Shown: piece by piece, positions 1-13,930 of the stretch
Layout of the letters: each line of letters opens with the position of its first letter
Position numbering within the stretch: the stretch's first letter is position 1
Source of the DNA: Ifrita kowaldi
Taxonomy: Eukaryota; Chordata; Aves; Passeriformes; Cinclosomatidae
DNA length: 64,000 nucleotides
Reading direction: 5' to 3'
NCBI GenBank assembly: GCA_013398055.1
Contig: VZRS01007522.1
Location: 65,230-129,229 of the forward strand
Notes under the pieces: generated by a model
Told to the model about the DNA's origin: nothing
Databases searched by the model: none
What the model saw: the letters and a program-made list of their open reading frames with translations, nothing else
Translations under genes and position numbers: made by a program

Positions 1-3000
1 AACTTCCCAGACAAGATAAAAACACAAGAATTATCTCCAGAAATTACTCAGTGAAAAATTCTCAATAACAAATGCAGTTGAGAAAATTGCTCGGGCAGTT
101 TGCAAATAGGAAATAAAAGAGGGCATAACATATTTATTAATCACTATGATTTATGCACCTAGCTTTGCTAGCAGTGCAAGACAGTAAATTAAAGCACAGT
201 CAAGCATTCCTCCACATTGTTTGGCCAGTGAACTTCCGTCCTGGTCTGAGGCACTGCTGGTTTTAGGTCAGTCCTGCCAAGCTCGACAGCATTTCTAGGA
301 TCATGAAGTGCCAACACACGAGATCTGTAGGGTCTTCAGGAGGAACATTTCAGCCACTGATTTTTGTCTTTACAGCTGAAGACTAAAGGTCTGGGGGACA
401 TAACTGCAGGCACATAGATCTTGTCTGCATAGCCTCACCTAGATAGCATAACAAAGCTTGTTGTCCAGGTGTAAATACATCTGGTAGGAAGACTTCAACA
501 TGAATGATTATTCCAGATTCTTCCCACACTGGGGACGTCCTAAGTACCCATTAACAGAATGCCTATGCTGGGACAGGCTGTGAGGAGAAAGTTTGGAGAC
601 AGAACCACGAGGACTGTTGAATATCTTGGCCTTGACCATCCTGTCCATGTGTTCCGACTCTGCTCCAGGGCTGTGTCTTTAACTAATCAGTGGCAGCTTA
701 AGACAGAATTTTGTGATATTTAGATTCATATTAAGAAAATTTATGATGTTGCAAGAGTCAGGAATTGGGCAGGGTTTAAATACTGCCTCAGAGTCACAGG
801 AACACAGAGGTACCAGAGCCCCAGAGCCTCTCCTTGTTGTATTTCCAGATCGTGCCACAAACCCCTACGGTTACAAAGATGGAGAACACTTTTCATGCAA
901 AATCTGCTTCAGTCTTGCATATTCCCTGTGAAAGAAACACAGTCATTCTTAGCAGAGGTTAGAGTCAAACATTTTTCCATAGCTAACTCTCCTAGCCTGG
1001 CCTGAGCTGCCCTGCCGTGACCAAGTGTCCCTAATTAATGACAAGGAAGCAGCCAGACACCCCTTTCCCAGCTCCATTGTTAACTCCTTGTCCTGGGTGC
1101 TGCCAGACCCTGCAGGCATCTTGGGCCAAGTCTCTGTCATGCCTAAGAAATGGAATTTAACCTTCCTGGTGACCTAAGCATGGCATCCCCACAGGCAAGG
1201 TGTGCCTAGGTGCGCTAAAGCCAACCAGCCAGCTCATTTCTTTCTTTGCAGAATGACACTGGCATCATTGTCCTAGCAGGAAATGAAGGTGACTTAACAC
1301 CTTAGGACCTGGGTAAAGCTCTGTAACCTGGCTGCAGCCCCGTTCAAGCACTGTTCCCAACCCACTGGGGCAAACAGGTCTGTCCTGGGGATGGATCAGT
1401 CCAATATATTGTTAAATATCAACAGCTGCTAAGGACATTCTGGCAGTGAGCCCCTACTCCCCCCTTGCTGCCTCCTCACACTTCCTGCACTCAGGCTGTG
1501 CTCCACTCCAGGTGTCTCTTCCCAAATCCCTCAGGGTTGCAACCAAGAAAGGAGCACCCCACCTCCCCACCTCCCTCAGAACCAGTATCCTTTATCTTAC
1601 TTGAAGATTGTGCATCTTCCACGTGTTTTGAGGCTGAGGCAGAGCCCAGAGCCTGGAACCAGGCTGGGTGCTGTGAGCTGGTGATGCACTGAAGCAAGGC
1701 GAGGACAGACAGGCTGCACACCAGCAGCACGTCTAAGGTGCAAATCAGTGCTGGTTTTAAATACATCTTTTCCATCCACCATGGAAATGCTGTGCCCAAG
1801 GATCCTCTGCAGTCCTTCACAACAACTTTGGATCCCATCACCACATCCCTTCACAGCACTCACTTTTAAACTTGGCCCCAAGACCTTTTATCACTTAAGA
1901 AACAGAACCTGAGATTTTCAAAATAAATTACATGAATTAATTTCCTCTGCAGGAGGGGAAAGGATGAAGCCTTCCCACAGCTTAATTACTGGTCTGGAGC
2001 TCCATGATTTCACCACCAACCTTTCACACTATTTTTTGTCAGGTCTGAATCAATCCCAACCCTCCATTACCCTCCACACACACACACATCATGTAGAGCC
2101 CAAAATGACAGACTGTCTTTCAGCCTAAATCGTTCAGAACAATTTTAAAACATTTTTTTTCTCCTCCAGAGGAGGAAAAAAGCTAGGTCATGCATGTAGG
2201 AACATCCACCATCAGCTATCAGCTGGCTGAGGCAGGGGGTGACCTCACAATACACCCCTGCAGCCACAGCTCAGGCGATACCGCTCAGCATTAAAGCAGA
2301 ATTGTAGACTGCAGAATTGCTGTCTGTACTTCAGCATATAAAACACTCCCCACCAAATGCAGCTCAGAAACAGGTAAAGCAAAGCAAAAAGGGTACAAAC
2401 AGCCATGAGCAAAGCAGTAAATCAGCTGGTTCTGGACTCCTTTCTCAGCATTACTGCGATGTGGCTTCTGAAACAAAATGAGTGTATTGAATTAGTGCAA
2501 GTGGAAAATTGGTTCTTTGACCAAAAAAAAAAAAAAAAAGAAAAGAAAAAAAAGAGGAAGGGGGGGGCTGGGGGGGTNAAAAAACAGAGGAAGGAGGGAG
2601 CTGTGGGAGTTGTGTGGGCAAGATTCTTTAAATAATCGTGGGGGGTTTTTTCCTTAATTGGAGAATTGGAAAAATAAATTAAGAGTTTGGCAAATTTTCG
2701 TCAAAACATTTCAACAGCCAAAGCCTAGATTTTGGCTTTAGTTCACTCTACCAATGACGATACCCTCTGAAAAATGTCAATAATATGAGAAAAAGTTATT
2801 GTTGTTTTCATTTTTCACAAAAAAGTCTCATCTTCAGTGCAACTCTCATTTCAGTCTGTACTGGTCACAAGCTGGATGGGCAGATATTTGTTCACCTCCA
2901 CTAAAATCTGCCTGGGGAAGGAAGAATAAGACAAGGAAGAGGGGCAGTAAAGGAGTCACAATGAGGGGTAGAACAGAAGAAAAGAGGACGAAAGTACTCA

Positions 3001-6000
3001 GCAAAATGACACAGAGAGGGAGAGCAGGAAGGGTGAAAGAAAGAACGGTGTCATTTTTTTCTCCCCCTTCCATTACAGAAAGTTTAATTTTCTTTTCTTC
3101 ATCTGTTGTAGAAAACCCCACATGTTTATGGTTTTAAGTGGTAAAGACAAAGCCTGGGAAAGGAAACAGAGTAGAGTTGCATGAGGACACAGCCTGTTTC
3201 ATCTCCCAAGCCCGAGCCCATACCTTTGCCCACAGTGCTTTAGATTTTGCTGGCACTCATGTGCTGTCCATTAGCTTTCTAAGCAGCCTGTAACAAGATA
3301 ACAGAAAGGTGGAGCCCACACTGCTCTTTGCGGAGCCAAAAGAGATCTAATATTTTGGAAATGCCTACCCACATACAATAGTTCAGAGAAAAGCTGTTTG
3401 GAAACAGAGGGTTCAGGAGTTGGGAAATACTTGCAGAAGAAATAATTTTCTGTAGTACATTTCTTTCCGAATGCAATGGATAAACAACAAGCCTCTGTTG
3501 AAAGAATTAAAGAAGGAAGTTTTACAGACACCCAAAATGGATTCATGCCCTGTTTTGTTTGCAAAATATTGGTTTTCCCCTGAAAATAAATCTCCATTTG
3601 TGGTGCAGGTACTTAGCCTGCCTATAGCATTGACTATTTTTTCCTTAATACCCCTATGAGTTTATCCCTCAAGGTGTCCTTATCACAAAACCATCCAGCC
3701 ACGCAGGGGAACCCATGAGCTGTGGAGGAAGACAAACACAAGAGGGGCTCCTGCGAAATTTTCTTGGTCCTGCCTGCACTGCTGCCAAAGAAACGCCTCT
3801 GAGAGCTGCTGGCAGAGTCTGGTGGCTGTCAAAGACCTGGCTGGGGTGCTCCTGGACAAATGGTCACAACACGGCAGGGCTCGGCGTGCTCCAGGCATGG
3901 AGTTTGCACCAATTTTTTGGAGAACAAGGTGGTTATAAAACCCCTTTGGGTGGCTCACGGAGCACGTGGGTGGGATGTTTGCTCTGTCTCTGCCCTGGGC
4001 CCGTGGGCACATGGCACACACACCGGTACAGCGGGTTCCTGCAGGGCAGGGCACCTGAGCTGGGTCACCTGCCCGCCGTGCCAGTGCCCACACCTGCGGA
4101 GCACAGGAGGCAGCAGCAGCCTCTGCTGGGACACCAGCACCCCACCTTCTGCTTCACCCCTGGCTGGAGTCCAGGCACCCACCAAAGCCCCTTCTCACTC
4201 CCCTCCACAGCTGGACAGGGGAGAGAAAATGTAACAGAGGGTTCATGAGTTGAGGTAAGGACAGAGAGGGATCGCTCCCCAAACACCATCACAGGCAAAA
4301 CAGGCTTGAATTGGAGACCTTGACTGACTTAACTCCTAACAAGGTCAGAGCAGGACAGTAAAGAAGTCAAAGAAAACCTTAAAAAATACCTTCCCCCTAT
4401 CACCTCCTCCTTCCCAGCTGTACCTCCTCCCCTCCCCCAGTGCTGCAGGAGACAGGGAATGGTACAGTCAGCTCATCACACGTTGCTCCTGCTGCTGCTC
4501 AGGCAGAGGAGTCCTTCCTCTGCTCCACCATGGGCTGCCCACGGGAGACAGTTCTCCATGAGCTCTTCCAGTGTGAGTCCATCTCACAGACAACAGTCCT
4601 GCACAAACTGCTGCCACGAGGATCCCCCTTCCACAGGGTCAGTCCCCCAGGAACTGCTGCTGCAGCCTGGGTCCCCCACAGGGTCCCAAGTCCTGCCAGC
4701 AAACCTGCTCCAGTGTGGGCTCCTCTCTCCATGGGTCCGCAGGTCCCTGCCAGGACCCTGCTCCAGCACAGGTTTCCCAGGAGGTCACAACCTCCTTTGG
4801 GCATCCCCCTGCTCCAGTGTGGGCTCCTCCAGGGGCTGCAAGTGGATCTCTGCATCCCCATGGACCTCCATAGGCTGCAGGGGCACAGGGGAATCTTCTG
4901 CCCCTCCTTCCTCACTGCCCTTGGTGTCTGCAGGGCTGTTCCTCTCACATGTTCTCACCCTGCTCGTCTCTGGCCACAACCACAACCGCACAATCACTTT
5001 TATTTTTCTTCCTCTTAAATACGTTATCCCAGAGGTGTTACCACCCTCCCTGACTGGCCCAGCCTTGGTCAGCAGCCGGTCCATCCTGGAGCCCACAGCA
5101 TTGGCTCTGCTGGGCATGGGGGAAGCTTCCAGCAACTTCTCAGAGAACCCACCCCTGTAGTCCCCTTTGCTACCAAACACAGGCCACACAAACCCAATAC
5201 ACACCAACAGCCAGGATGGCCCTGCTCAGAAACCAAGTGGTGAGTTTTTCTTTTGAGCTTTGAACGGTCCTTCAGCAGCTGGAGACATGAGTGTGTCAGC
5301 ACACAACTTCTGGAATCTGGAATTGGATCAGTTCTGGACTAAGCCATGCAGCGACACTTTAAGAGTCATAGGGCCAGGCCACCGTGTCTGGCTCAAGCAG
5401 AAATCTTCTAAGCAAACTTAATTCTGATTGAGTGGTTCCAGACTGCAAACCATAAAAACTTAAATCATCCAATTAGCCATAGAAAGAATTACAGGAAATG
5501 CTTTTTAACACTTTACCAGGCCCTCCCTGTTATTTAACTGCATTTTTCTCCCTTTTTTCCTCACAAATATTGCAGATGAACTCACATTTCCTGAGATTTC
5601 AATAGGTTTTTACAGAAAGTGAATTTACCACTCCTGACTGTGGGTACTCTTGGTGGGAATCTCAGGGTTGCACTCATGTAACCATGGAACAGAAATGACA
5701 TTTTGACTATCTAAATGCTCGTAGGCAGGCTACAAATAAATGATTATTCACAGAAATTATGGGCAGTATTATTTCAAACAACAAACACATTCAAGAACCT
5801 CCAGGCAGGCTCACAGATAGTTTGCAAACAGATAAAAGGCCAAACACTTCCATTCAGTTACTTGCTGTAGATTATTCACGCAGCTCTAATAACAGTCCCC
5901 TGTCTCCATGAGCCTGCATCAGATGCAGTCCAAAAGTGGGATGGTGGTGAAAGCTCCCACTCTATCATCATGAAAACCCAGAGCTGAAGCCTTTTTTTTC

Positions 6001-6354
6001 CCCCTCCATTCATTTCTACCAAACAAAAGCAAAAGATGGAATTATCTTCACAGAGTTTGGTTTGGAGTTGCTTCATTTTAGTGGTATTCAGATATTTTCC
6101 CTGTGGTTTTGCAGGGTGACCAGGAACACCTGTTGACTTTAAAAGAAAAGCACAAAATCCCTGCAAAGCTGTGTTTTTGTTTGGTTAGGTTTGGGATTTT
6201 TCATCCTCTGTCTGTTTTTTTAGGTTACGACAGCAGGCACAGCTCGCAGGGAGCATTGTTTGGAAGCTGTTAAAGAGCAGTAATTGCTGCTGATGGGTGG
6301 CTGGTTGCACAGGGGATGATAAATGGCCTCCCAGTGGCTACACTTCAAGCAGCC
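1..6354. other. Non-coding, no gene recognised
   Basis: I see no protein similarity, RNA gene or clear transposable element here. It holds a short CA run (about 2078-2090) and an A-rich then G-rich low-complexity stretch with one N (about 2521-2590). It lies upstream of GPR19 and is probably intergenic. Confidence 0.6.
2521..2590. repeat. Poly-purine low-complexity tract with an N
   Basis: A long A run is followed by AAAAG-type repeats, then two G runs and an N at 2578, then A again. This is a typical site of sequencing or assembly error, so the length is unreliable. Confidence 0.8.
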
Positions 6355-6625
6355 ACCAGGCTCGGGGCCAAACACCCTCGGCGTGTCTCAGCCTCCCACC
6401 AGCACTCCTCAGAGGTGGCACCCGCCCCGCAGCTCTTCCCCCACACCGTGCGGGGACCTCAGCCAGCTGGGCTGCACAGCACGGGCACCCCTCGAGCAGG
6501 AGCAGCAGGCACACTCCCGTAAGGCAGGGAGCTGGAAACGAGCCCTGCCAGCCTCGGGGTGCCCAGCGGGGCTGCTCTCGCTGCAGGCAGCTGGGGAGAT
6601 GGCTCTCTCTGCTTCGAGCCCGTCA
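6355..6625. other. GC- and CpG-rich patch, function unknown
   Basis: A GC-rich stretch with about twenty CpGs in 270 bases. The open frames across it are low in recognisable content and look like chance. No promoter motif was identified with confidence. Confidence 0.3.
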
Positions 6626-9039
6626 TCTTCACCCTTGCTAGTCAGCCTGGCTAAAGAAAGCAATTTGGGCTGGTGGTATGCACTGCTATTCACCTCGAAA
6701 TGCTCCTGTCTTCCTCCTGGAATTGTTGGTCACATCCTCACATTTTCCAGGACCCAGAGAGTGGTTTGATCTCCTTCAGCTGGGGGGTTTCCAGCAGTAA
6801 TTCAGCTACATGACTGTCATATATGGGGGCTTGGGAGCTGGATGAGCACACCGCTGTAGCCCAGGCCCCAGATCCACCCCACTGCTGTGCTCTTCACCCC
6901 AAAGCAGTGTGGCTGCAGGGGTTGCCAACAGTGCCTGGAGCTCTGCCCATCAGTGCAGGGGATATGTAGGGCATGGGGGTGGAGTCCAGGGTGCAAGTCA
7001 GCCCTACAGAACTTTGTTTTTTGGACTGGTCTGGGTGAAATTCAAAGGCGTCCTTAAACTGCACTTTGGCTGGGTTGGAGGAAGAGCAGAAGAGCAGGTG
7101 GTGAAGGGCTGGCAGAGATGTCCTGCCTCAGACAGCCCCTCTGCCAAGGGAGCACGGCACCTGCAGGGCTCTGGGACAAAAAGCTGTTCACTCCTGTTTA
7201 TCCAAGCAGCCCTTCTGAATTTCCTCTGTTTCCCATACAGCCCACCTCAGTGTTCCCACTTCACCTGCTCTGTGGGAGAAACCCCTGCTAGTTCTCCATA
7301 TCCAGGAAGGAATGCCATGAAGCTGTTACTCTCTGAGGGATGAGATGTTACTCCTGCCAGCCCAGGCAGAAGTGCCCATGAGGATTTTGACCCGTGGGCT
7401 CAGCCAGTTCAACTTAAGAGAGCTGCTGTGGTCTCCTGAGGAGGTCTGGTGTGCTTGCAGGGAAAATCAAATTGTATTACTATAGACGGGGCAGGGGCTT
7501 CAAGGTCCCTCTTTTCTCCCACCAGCATTTTGGAGCACTTACTGTCCTCCCAGGACAGCAATTGCCCACGATGGCCATGACTGCCTTGCTCTGATCAAGG
7601 GTGAAACCTCTGCAGGGAGGTCTATCCATCAAAGCAGCCACACCTGCATGGATGCTACTTCTGTTACTTCCTAAGGGTGGAAGCTATCCTGTTCAGTTAG
7701 GTCACAGCTGCACATGAGACAGAGGCTCACAAGCTGTTCCTCGGGTTTATTGCTCTCTGTTTCAGAAGAGAGGGTGGTGGTGGAGACAGGAAAGTGCCCC
7801 GTGTGCTCCAGCAGATCAGACAGCACCATTAGAGAGCACAATTGCTTGCTCTCCAGCAGGTCTCTATGAATGATGGAGCAGTATGTGTTAAAAGCATGTT
7901 AACTTGCTGAGATTCCTCTCAAGTGCCTGTTAGAGCCAGACTTTTACCAGCTGGCCTGTTTGAAAGGGAATCAAATTACATGCCAAATGATGTTTAAAAT
8001 CATAGGCAAGGCCAATATATTTTCTAGTAGGGGCTGTTTTCTTCACCCTTACGTATTGGAACAGGCAAACCAGTTTTAGCTCAAGTTGCGGGGCGACTGT
8101 GTCAAAACTCAGTTTGGGACCCCACAGGGGACAGGCTCCTCCTTCACTGCAAAGAGAAAAGAGAGGAAAGAAGTGAGGAAAACAAAAAGTGAGCTCACAG
8201 AAACATCGTGTCTGATGCCTTGAGCTGGGGCTTCACCTCCTGCCCACCAGGGACACAGGAACTACTTCAGCTCAGGTACGTCATGGACATGTAAACAAAC
8301 AAAACAGACCCTGAAGCTCTGGGATAAAGAAGCAGGAAATGTTTTTCATGACATACATCACCGAAGTTGGTTCTTTGCTTGTTCTGTTTTGAAGTGATCT
8401 TAACTGTTGCTGTCCTGAACAGTGCACAGTCACAAAAACACCACTGCTGCGCATCCTCTCCTCTGCCTCTTGGCCTGGAACATGAACAGCTTTTGTTGAA
8501 CCAGGGCTGGGCACACAGGCTGCTCAAACAGAAAACTCCTTGGAAAACAGGAAGTTTCTGAAATAAAGTCCTAATTGTTGTTGGGGGAAAAAAAAAATCT
8601 GTTAACGTGAGAAGCAAACGTTTTCAAACAATGACTGTCACAAATACGAAAGCCTTGCAGATGAAAGCAAAAATATGTTAGGTTTTGACCAAAAGTATTT
8701 TATGAGTAGTAAGGTGTTTTCTTAAAAATATTCACTTAGCTGAAAACCTGATTTTTTCAGTCAAAAAATTAACAGTGAAGCAGCCAGGCATAGAAAATTC
8801 ACATTACACTCCAAATATTCTCCTTGTGTGTCAACAGAACTGGAGATAGAGTAAAACGGCCTGGAAGATCAGCAGCAACAGGTTAATATTTAACACGGGG
8901 GTGCTGTTCAGGAGCTGCCACACAAGAGGAACACCTCCCTCCCCAGCTTGCACACACCAGAGCCACTGCCAGGCAGCAGGATGTTTGGGCAGTTTCGGAG
9001 TAACAGAACTACAAACGAGTTCGGACAATGCAGACCAAC
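6626..9039. other. Non-coding, nothing recognised
   Basis: No gene, RNA or repeat that I can name. The open frames present are short, overlap on both strands and resemble no known family. Confidence 0.5.
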
Positions 9040-9400
9040 CCTATACAGAGTTCTCCACCTCCTCCTCCACCGCTTTTTCCAGCGGAATGACAGCTGCCCC
9101 AGGGATGTGATGGGAGAGTGAGTTTGGGAGCGCAGCGTCACAGGGACAGGCTCTGGGTGCTTCACAAAGCTGCACGGGCAGCATGGAGCGCTCACACAGG
9201 GAGCTGTGGATCCTGCCGAGGCATTCCCGCTCCAGCGGCAAGCTCGGGCTCCCCGGGGAGCGAGGAAAACGAAGGCGACCTTTCTTTCCGAGCTGCATCA
9301 GGTCTGCTCCCTCCTCAGCTCCAGGACTGGACGCGGGGCTCCCTCTGCTGAGTCTGCCACACAACTGATGTCGGCAGCATCCAGCTCACCGAGGGGTTCA
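9040..9400. promoter_or_regulatory. CpG-rich patch, function unknown
   Basis: A GC-rich stretch with CpG density clearly above its surroundings, densest at about 9210-9300. No recognisable coding sequence or splice structure is tied to it. It could be a weak CpG island, a distal regulatory element or simply a GC-rich patch. Confidence 0.35.
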
Positions 9401-12400
9401 CTCCTTCATCTCACCCTCCGAGCAGGCAGCAGCCAGAGGAGGACCTCTCACCCTTCTCCTCTACCAGGGGAGAAAGAGCTGGAGGTGTAGAACAGGACAA
9501 CGCCAGCGCTGGGGGAAATTTTCCTGGGATAAACGTGTACGTGTGCATGCATGTACTGTGCTGTGAACACTTGCACATCTCCAAATTCGTGTTAAAGACC
9601 ACTGGTGCAGCTCCACTGAAGGATGAGGCTCAGTCAGCCTCCCTGCCTGGGTTGTGGGACTGCCAGCAGCTGCTCAAACACCCCTCTGGTCGCCTGCAGA
9701 GATGCTGTTACCAACACAGGCATTAAATGACCCCTCAATTTCACAGCAGAATTTGAAGGCTTCTGTATCAGATGTAGAACAAGTGTTGTCTCAGATATAA
9801 AGCTGAAACATAGCATGAACTGGCAATTTCATTTTGTGATTCTTCCATGTTCTGCCAGGAAAATGTTAAAGAAAAGTAAGAATGAGCTGCTGACCATGCT
9901 GAGCTCTTTTTTTCCTCACTGTTATATTATTCCTCACTCAGCTGCACTTCATAAACTGGTCTCAGAGCCTTTTATTTCTACATATCCTCCCTTCCATCCC
10001 TCTCATATCATGGCTTTTCAAAGCACAGTCCTTTCCCATTGCTAAAAAAAAGTGCCTTCCACTTCCCAAAATACATTCTTATCTTCCCATAGCCCTGAAG
10101 TTACACCATCTTTTGGCTGTTTCCTCCTTTAACCATGCCCAGGTCTTCTGATTTCCATTTCTACCAATGTCACTAATCTCTGTAAGGAAAATCTCATGCC
10201 TAGGCTTGCCAGGAAATCCACTTGAGGTGTTAAGCCCCATATTAGATCCTTTCTCTCCTTAAGTCAAGCATTTGGTACCCACAAGTTAAGTGGATTAATC
10301 ACATGCCTTCCATAGGGTACAGCACAAAACAGGAAAGCTCCAAAATGCTGCTGCCTGTAAGAGCATTGCTGCAGGACCCCAAACTTCTGTGACCTCCTCT
10401 CATCCTTCACGCTCAGAAATGTCAAGGTGCATCTTTTATTATTTCATGGAGGCTGTTTGAGCAGATTCATGGTGGGTTTTGACAAGGTTTCTGACACCTC
10501 TGTTCCTCAGCTCCAGACCTTCAAAGCTCAGCAGCAGACTGCCTGGAAGTCAGGCAGGTTTTCCTCTCAAAATCCACCAACATGGCCCCATAAGCAGAGA
10601 GGAAGATTGGGAGCAGCCTTTCTGCCCATTCCCTGCCCAGGCTGAGCAAGTCCCCTCTGTCTCCAGCCCTCCCTCACTCTGTTTCCAAAACACACACTAG
10701 GTTAAAGTGCCAGCTCACGAAATCTAACAGTCAATAGTAATGCCCTGCCTCTATATTTTGCCACCACAGTAACGAGATAGCAGAAAATATCACAGTCCCT
10801 GAGATATTTATACTGCCAGCATGGCTGCAAAGTATATCTGTATCCTAAAAAAGAGGGAGCTGAGGCACAGGAGGATTAAAGGCTATAGTTAAACCACCTA
10901 CCGAGGCATCTGTGAGAGACTTACATTTCTGTGATTTGGAAGACTGAAGGAGTGTTTAGACCTCCTGTTCCCAGGGCTGCCAGGCCTTGAGTCCCCGCAA
11001 AGAGTCATTAAAAAGACGTAAGAGTTGTATTCTGTTCCCTCCTCTGGGTAACTTGGCATAAGGCAACACAGCTCACTCACCATATGAAAAAGTTGTCTCC
11101 TGCCTGAAGAGCAGGAACTGAGAACTTCTCATTGCTCCTTTTTTAGCCCAGATCCCAGGGCTCATCTTCCAGCAGCCACAGCTGCACATGATTCACTGCA
11201 GATAACAGGAGAGCACTGGCAGGAGCAGATTCAAAACCCATCTGCCTCTAACTCAGTCCATCACTGCCACTGACATTTCATTAGCTCACCATTTCAGCAA
11301 CAGGGCTCTGCACAACTGAGTCACATCCATCACCCTGCTGCAGGCAGCCACCTCCAGCCCAGAGCAGGGCAACTTGATTATACCTGCACCATTCAATTAC
11401 TTAGTGCAGCTCTCTAAAGATACTCACCATGGGCTTCACAGCTTGTTTATAAAAGCAGCATTGCCCCCTAAATACCCTTACCAGCTGTCTCTCCAGGCTG
11501 GCAAAGCGGTTGCAGATCAGACCATACAGACAATGTATTAATGTTGGGTAGAACAACACTGCAGTATCTTGGGACCAGTCTATCTCAGAAGCACCCAAGA
11601 CAAATCATTTTCAATCCCTTCCAATAATATTATCCATCATTTCCATCTACAGAGACTCATGCCTGACAGGCCATGTGCCTCTACACAGATTTCTGGCATG
11701 TTGACTAAAAAATCTACCATCCAGCGCAAGTGCAAAGGTAGGGTTTAACCTCACTCAGGTGTAAGCACTGCAACCTTTTCATCCTTTCTAAGCCAAGTTC
11801 ACAGTTTAAGGGAGAGCTGAATACTGAAAGAGTAAAGTCTGTGGTGTTAAGTCTAGTCTTCCATGGGAAAAAAAAAAAAAAACAGTCACCAAATCTACCT
11901 CATTTCACAAAAGAGCCCATTAAGGATACTTCCTTCCTCTCTTCCCTGAGGTGCTCACATGCTAAATGATGCACTGGAGAACATACAGGAAAAGAGGTCA
12001 GACAGTATTAACAACAGGGGAGACGTCCGCCTCAATTTTCCTTTCCTAAGAATTTAAAAATTCCCATAACTTCAGTGCTCCAGAACTCCAGCTGCACAAA
12101 CCAATGCAGCACCACCAACTTGGGCAAAACTTGGGTCCATTTGCAAACCAAGACTGGTATCAGCAGAGGTTTGGAAGAAGAGAAGTAGCGCTGTCATCAT
12201 GCTGAATTCCATCAGAATCTGTAGGGCCTGGAGGAAGAGGTGAGGTGGGACAGGTAATTCACGCCACGGCCCCAGCACAAGGCTGCCAGCAGTGAGATCT
12301 GTCCTCTGTTCCTAAAGCCGGTGCACACACGCAGTGTATGCAAAGCAGTCGTGTGGCTGATGTGCCCTTTTCATTTCAAACCCTAAAGCAGCTTTACCTG

Positions 12401-13659
12401 CAGCCCTAACTGCATATAATGCTTCATATAATGCACTTTAATCTGCTACAAGTATGGTCCCTCAGCATGAACACATTTACATGCCTGGCCATTTCTCAGC
12501 AGAAGTGACACCCTGCTGGGGTTTCATTATTCCTCCTGTGCACTTCGCATCTGAGAAGCACTAAAATCCAGTCAAAAAAACCAGAAAATTGACTCCTGCA
12601 AGAGTAATCTTGCCCTCTGGAGAGATTCCTCACAACTATTGGCTTGTTTTCCTAACTACAAAGCTGAGGGACAGGCAGAGGCAAGAGACACAAAATTTTA
12701 CCCTCAGATGTTGATGTCAGCAGGGTTTGTGTGTCAGGACAGAAGTCAGCCCCAAGTCTTTCTGTTCACAGCATTCGAGGTGTCTGTTGAACCCACTGTG
12801 GCTCACCTGCTGCTCAGCTACAATAAGACCAACTGTGATTTCTTTTCTTCCTTTGCTTGTGAAAGTTCAAGTAGAGCTGAAATACACTGAAACAGGCAGG
12901 CATGTGACAGTGTAAGTAAGAGCAGAGTCCAGGCCTTTTTTATAAAAGCAAATCCAAAAATCCCTCTAAACATAGAGAAATGTGGTACGAGAAGCCAGAC
13001 CCAGAAATGCTATGAGAAAAGAGAGGACGGAGTGAAACCCAACAGCTTTGTCCAAACTTCCCTTGACTGAGCTTTTTCTGAAACTCCTCATCTGCTGCAG
13101 TTTTTCACCTAATCACGAGGCCAAGTTTGCTCTCCAACACACTGGAGTCAGACCAAAGTTACTTTGCTTATTTTGGGGTGGTTACTCCAGACTTAGTGCA
13201 GAATTTATCCCCACCTCCCCAGCTGTCACCCAGCACAGTACATTTGTTCAATCTGAAATTGCTGTTGTCTCGACGTTCCTTCAATAATAATCCTCCTTTC
13301 CTGAAGTCTCTTTGCAGCAGTGCAGGCATCTCTGGCCCTTGGTACTGAAAATGAGTGTATATATGTGAGACAGGGAAGATAAATGAGACAGCACAGCCTC
13401 TTGAAGAGTCATCCTTTCCTCCAACCAGCCACTGGGAAGGCCTGAATACGCAAATGCAGGGAAAAAAATGGGCTTCAGGGAAACCTGGTCGTGGTTGGCA
13501 CTGTCATTGCACAGGTTCAGTGACTCTGCATTGATAGTCTTGGCTTCACCACCCTCTCAAGGGGAAAAGCACGTTCCTCCAAGGGGGGAGGCAATGACCA
13601 ACCCAGCTAAGCTGTTACCGCTCTTTGATTTAAAAAGTGAGGCTTCGAACTCAGGTGTC
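9401..13659. other. Non-coding, nothing recognised
   Basis: No gene or named repeat identified. A short A run occurs at about 11868-11882. It lies between two CpG-rich patches and could be intronic if a GPR19 leader starts further upstream. Confidence 0.5.
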
Positions 13660-13930
13660 AGAGTGTGAAAAGCCCCGGTGTGGCTCTCCGTCGTGCCTGC
13701 GGAGCAGAGGATCCGTGCGGGGATGCCGTGGGACACCCGGAGCATCCTCCCGGCGCGCAGAGCCGGGGCCGCGGGAGGGCAGCAGCGATTTGCGTTCCGA
13801 AACGCGGGGGAGCTCAGGGAGCCTCACTCTTCATGCAGCGAGCTTGTTACAGACGAACCACGCGGAACTGCTGCGGGTTCTTGTCCGGGAGAACGTGTGA
13901 AAAGTTACAGCGGAGTGTCACTAAGGAAGT
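13660..13930. promoter_or_regulatory. CpG island, gene unassigned
   Basis: About two dozen CpGs fall within roughly 260 bases, in contrast to the CpG-poor flanks. On the + strand it ends near GGAAGT then GTAAGT (donor at 13931), so it could be an alternative GPR19 leader exon. I found no coding sequence on either strand that I recognise; in particular, nothing resembling CDKN1B, the next human neighbour of GPR19. Confidence 0.5.

Noticed and set aside
4459..5160. 233-codon plus-strand open frame with overlapping frames on both strands
   Set aside because: GC-rich sequence gives long frames by chance. The product is Ser/Pro/Leu-rich low-complexity sequence with no domain, and other frames of similar length overlap it.
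13557..13930. CDKN1B first exon in the 13.7-kb CpG island
   Set aside because: CDKN1B is the next human neighbour, but none of its conserved N-terminal or cyclin/CDK-binding sequence appears in any frame here.
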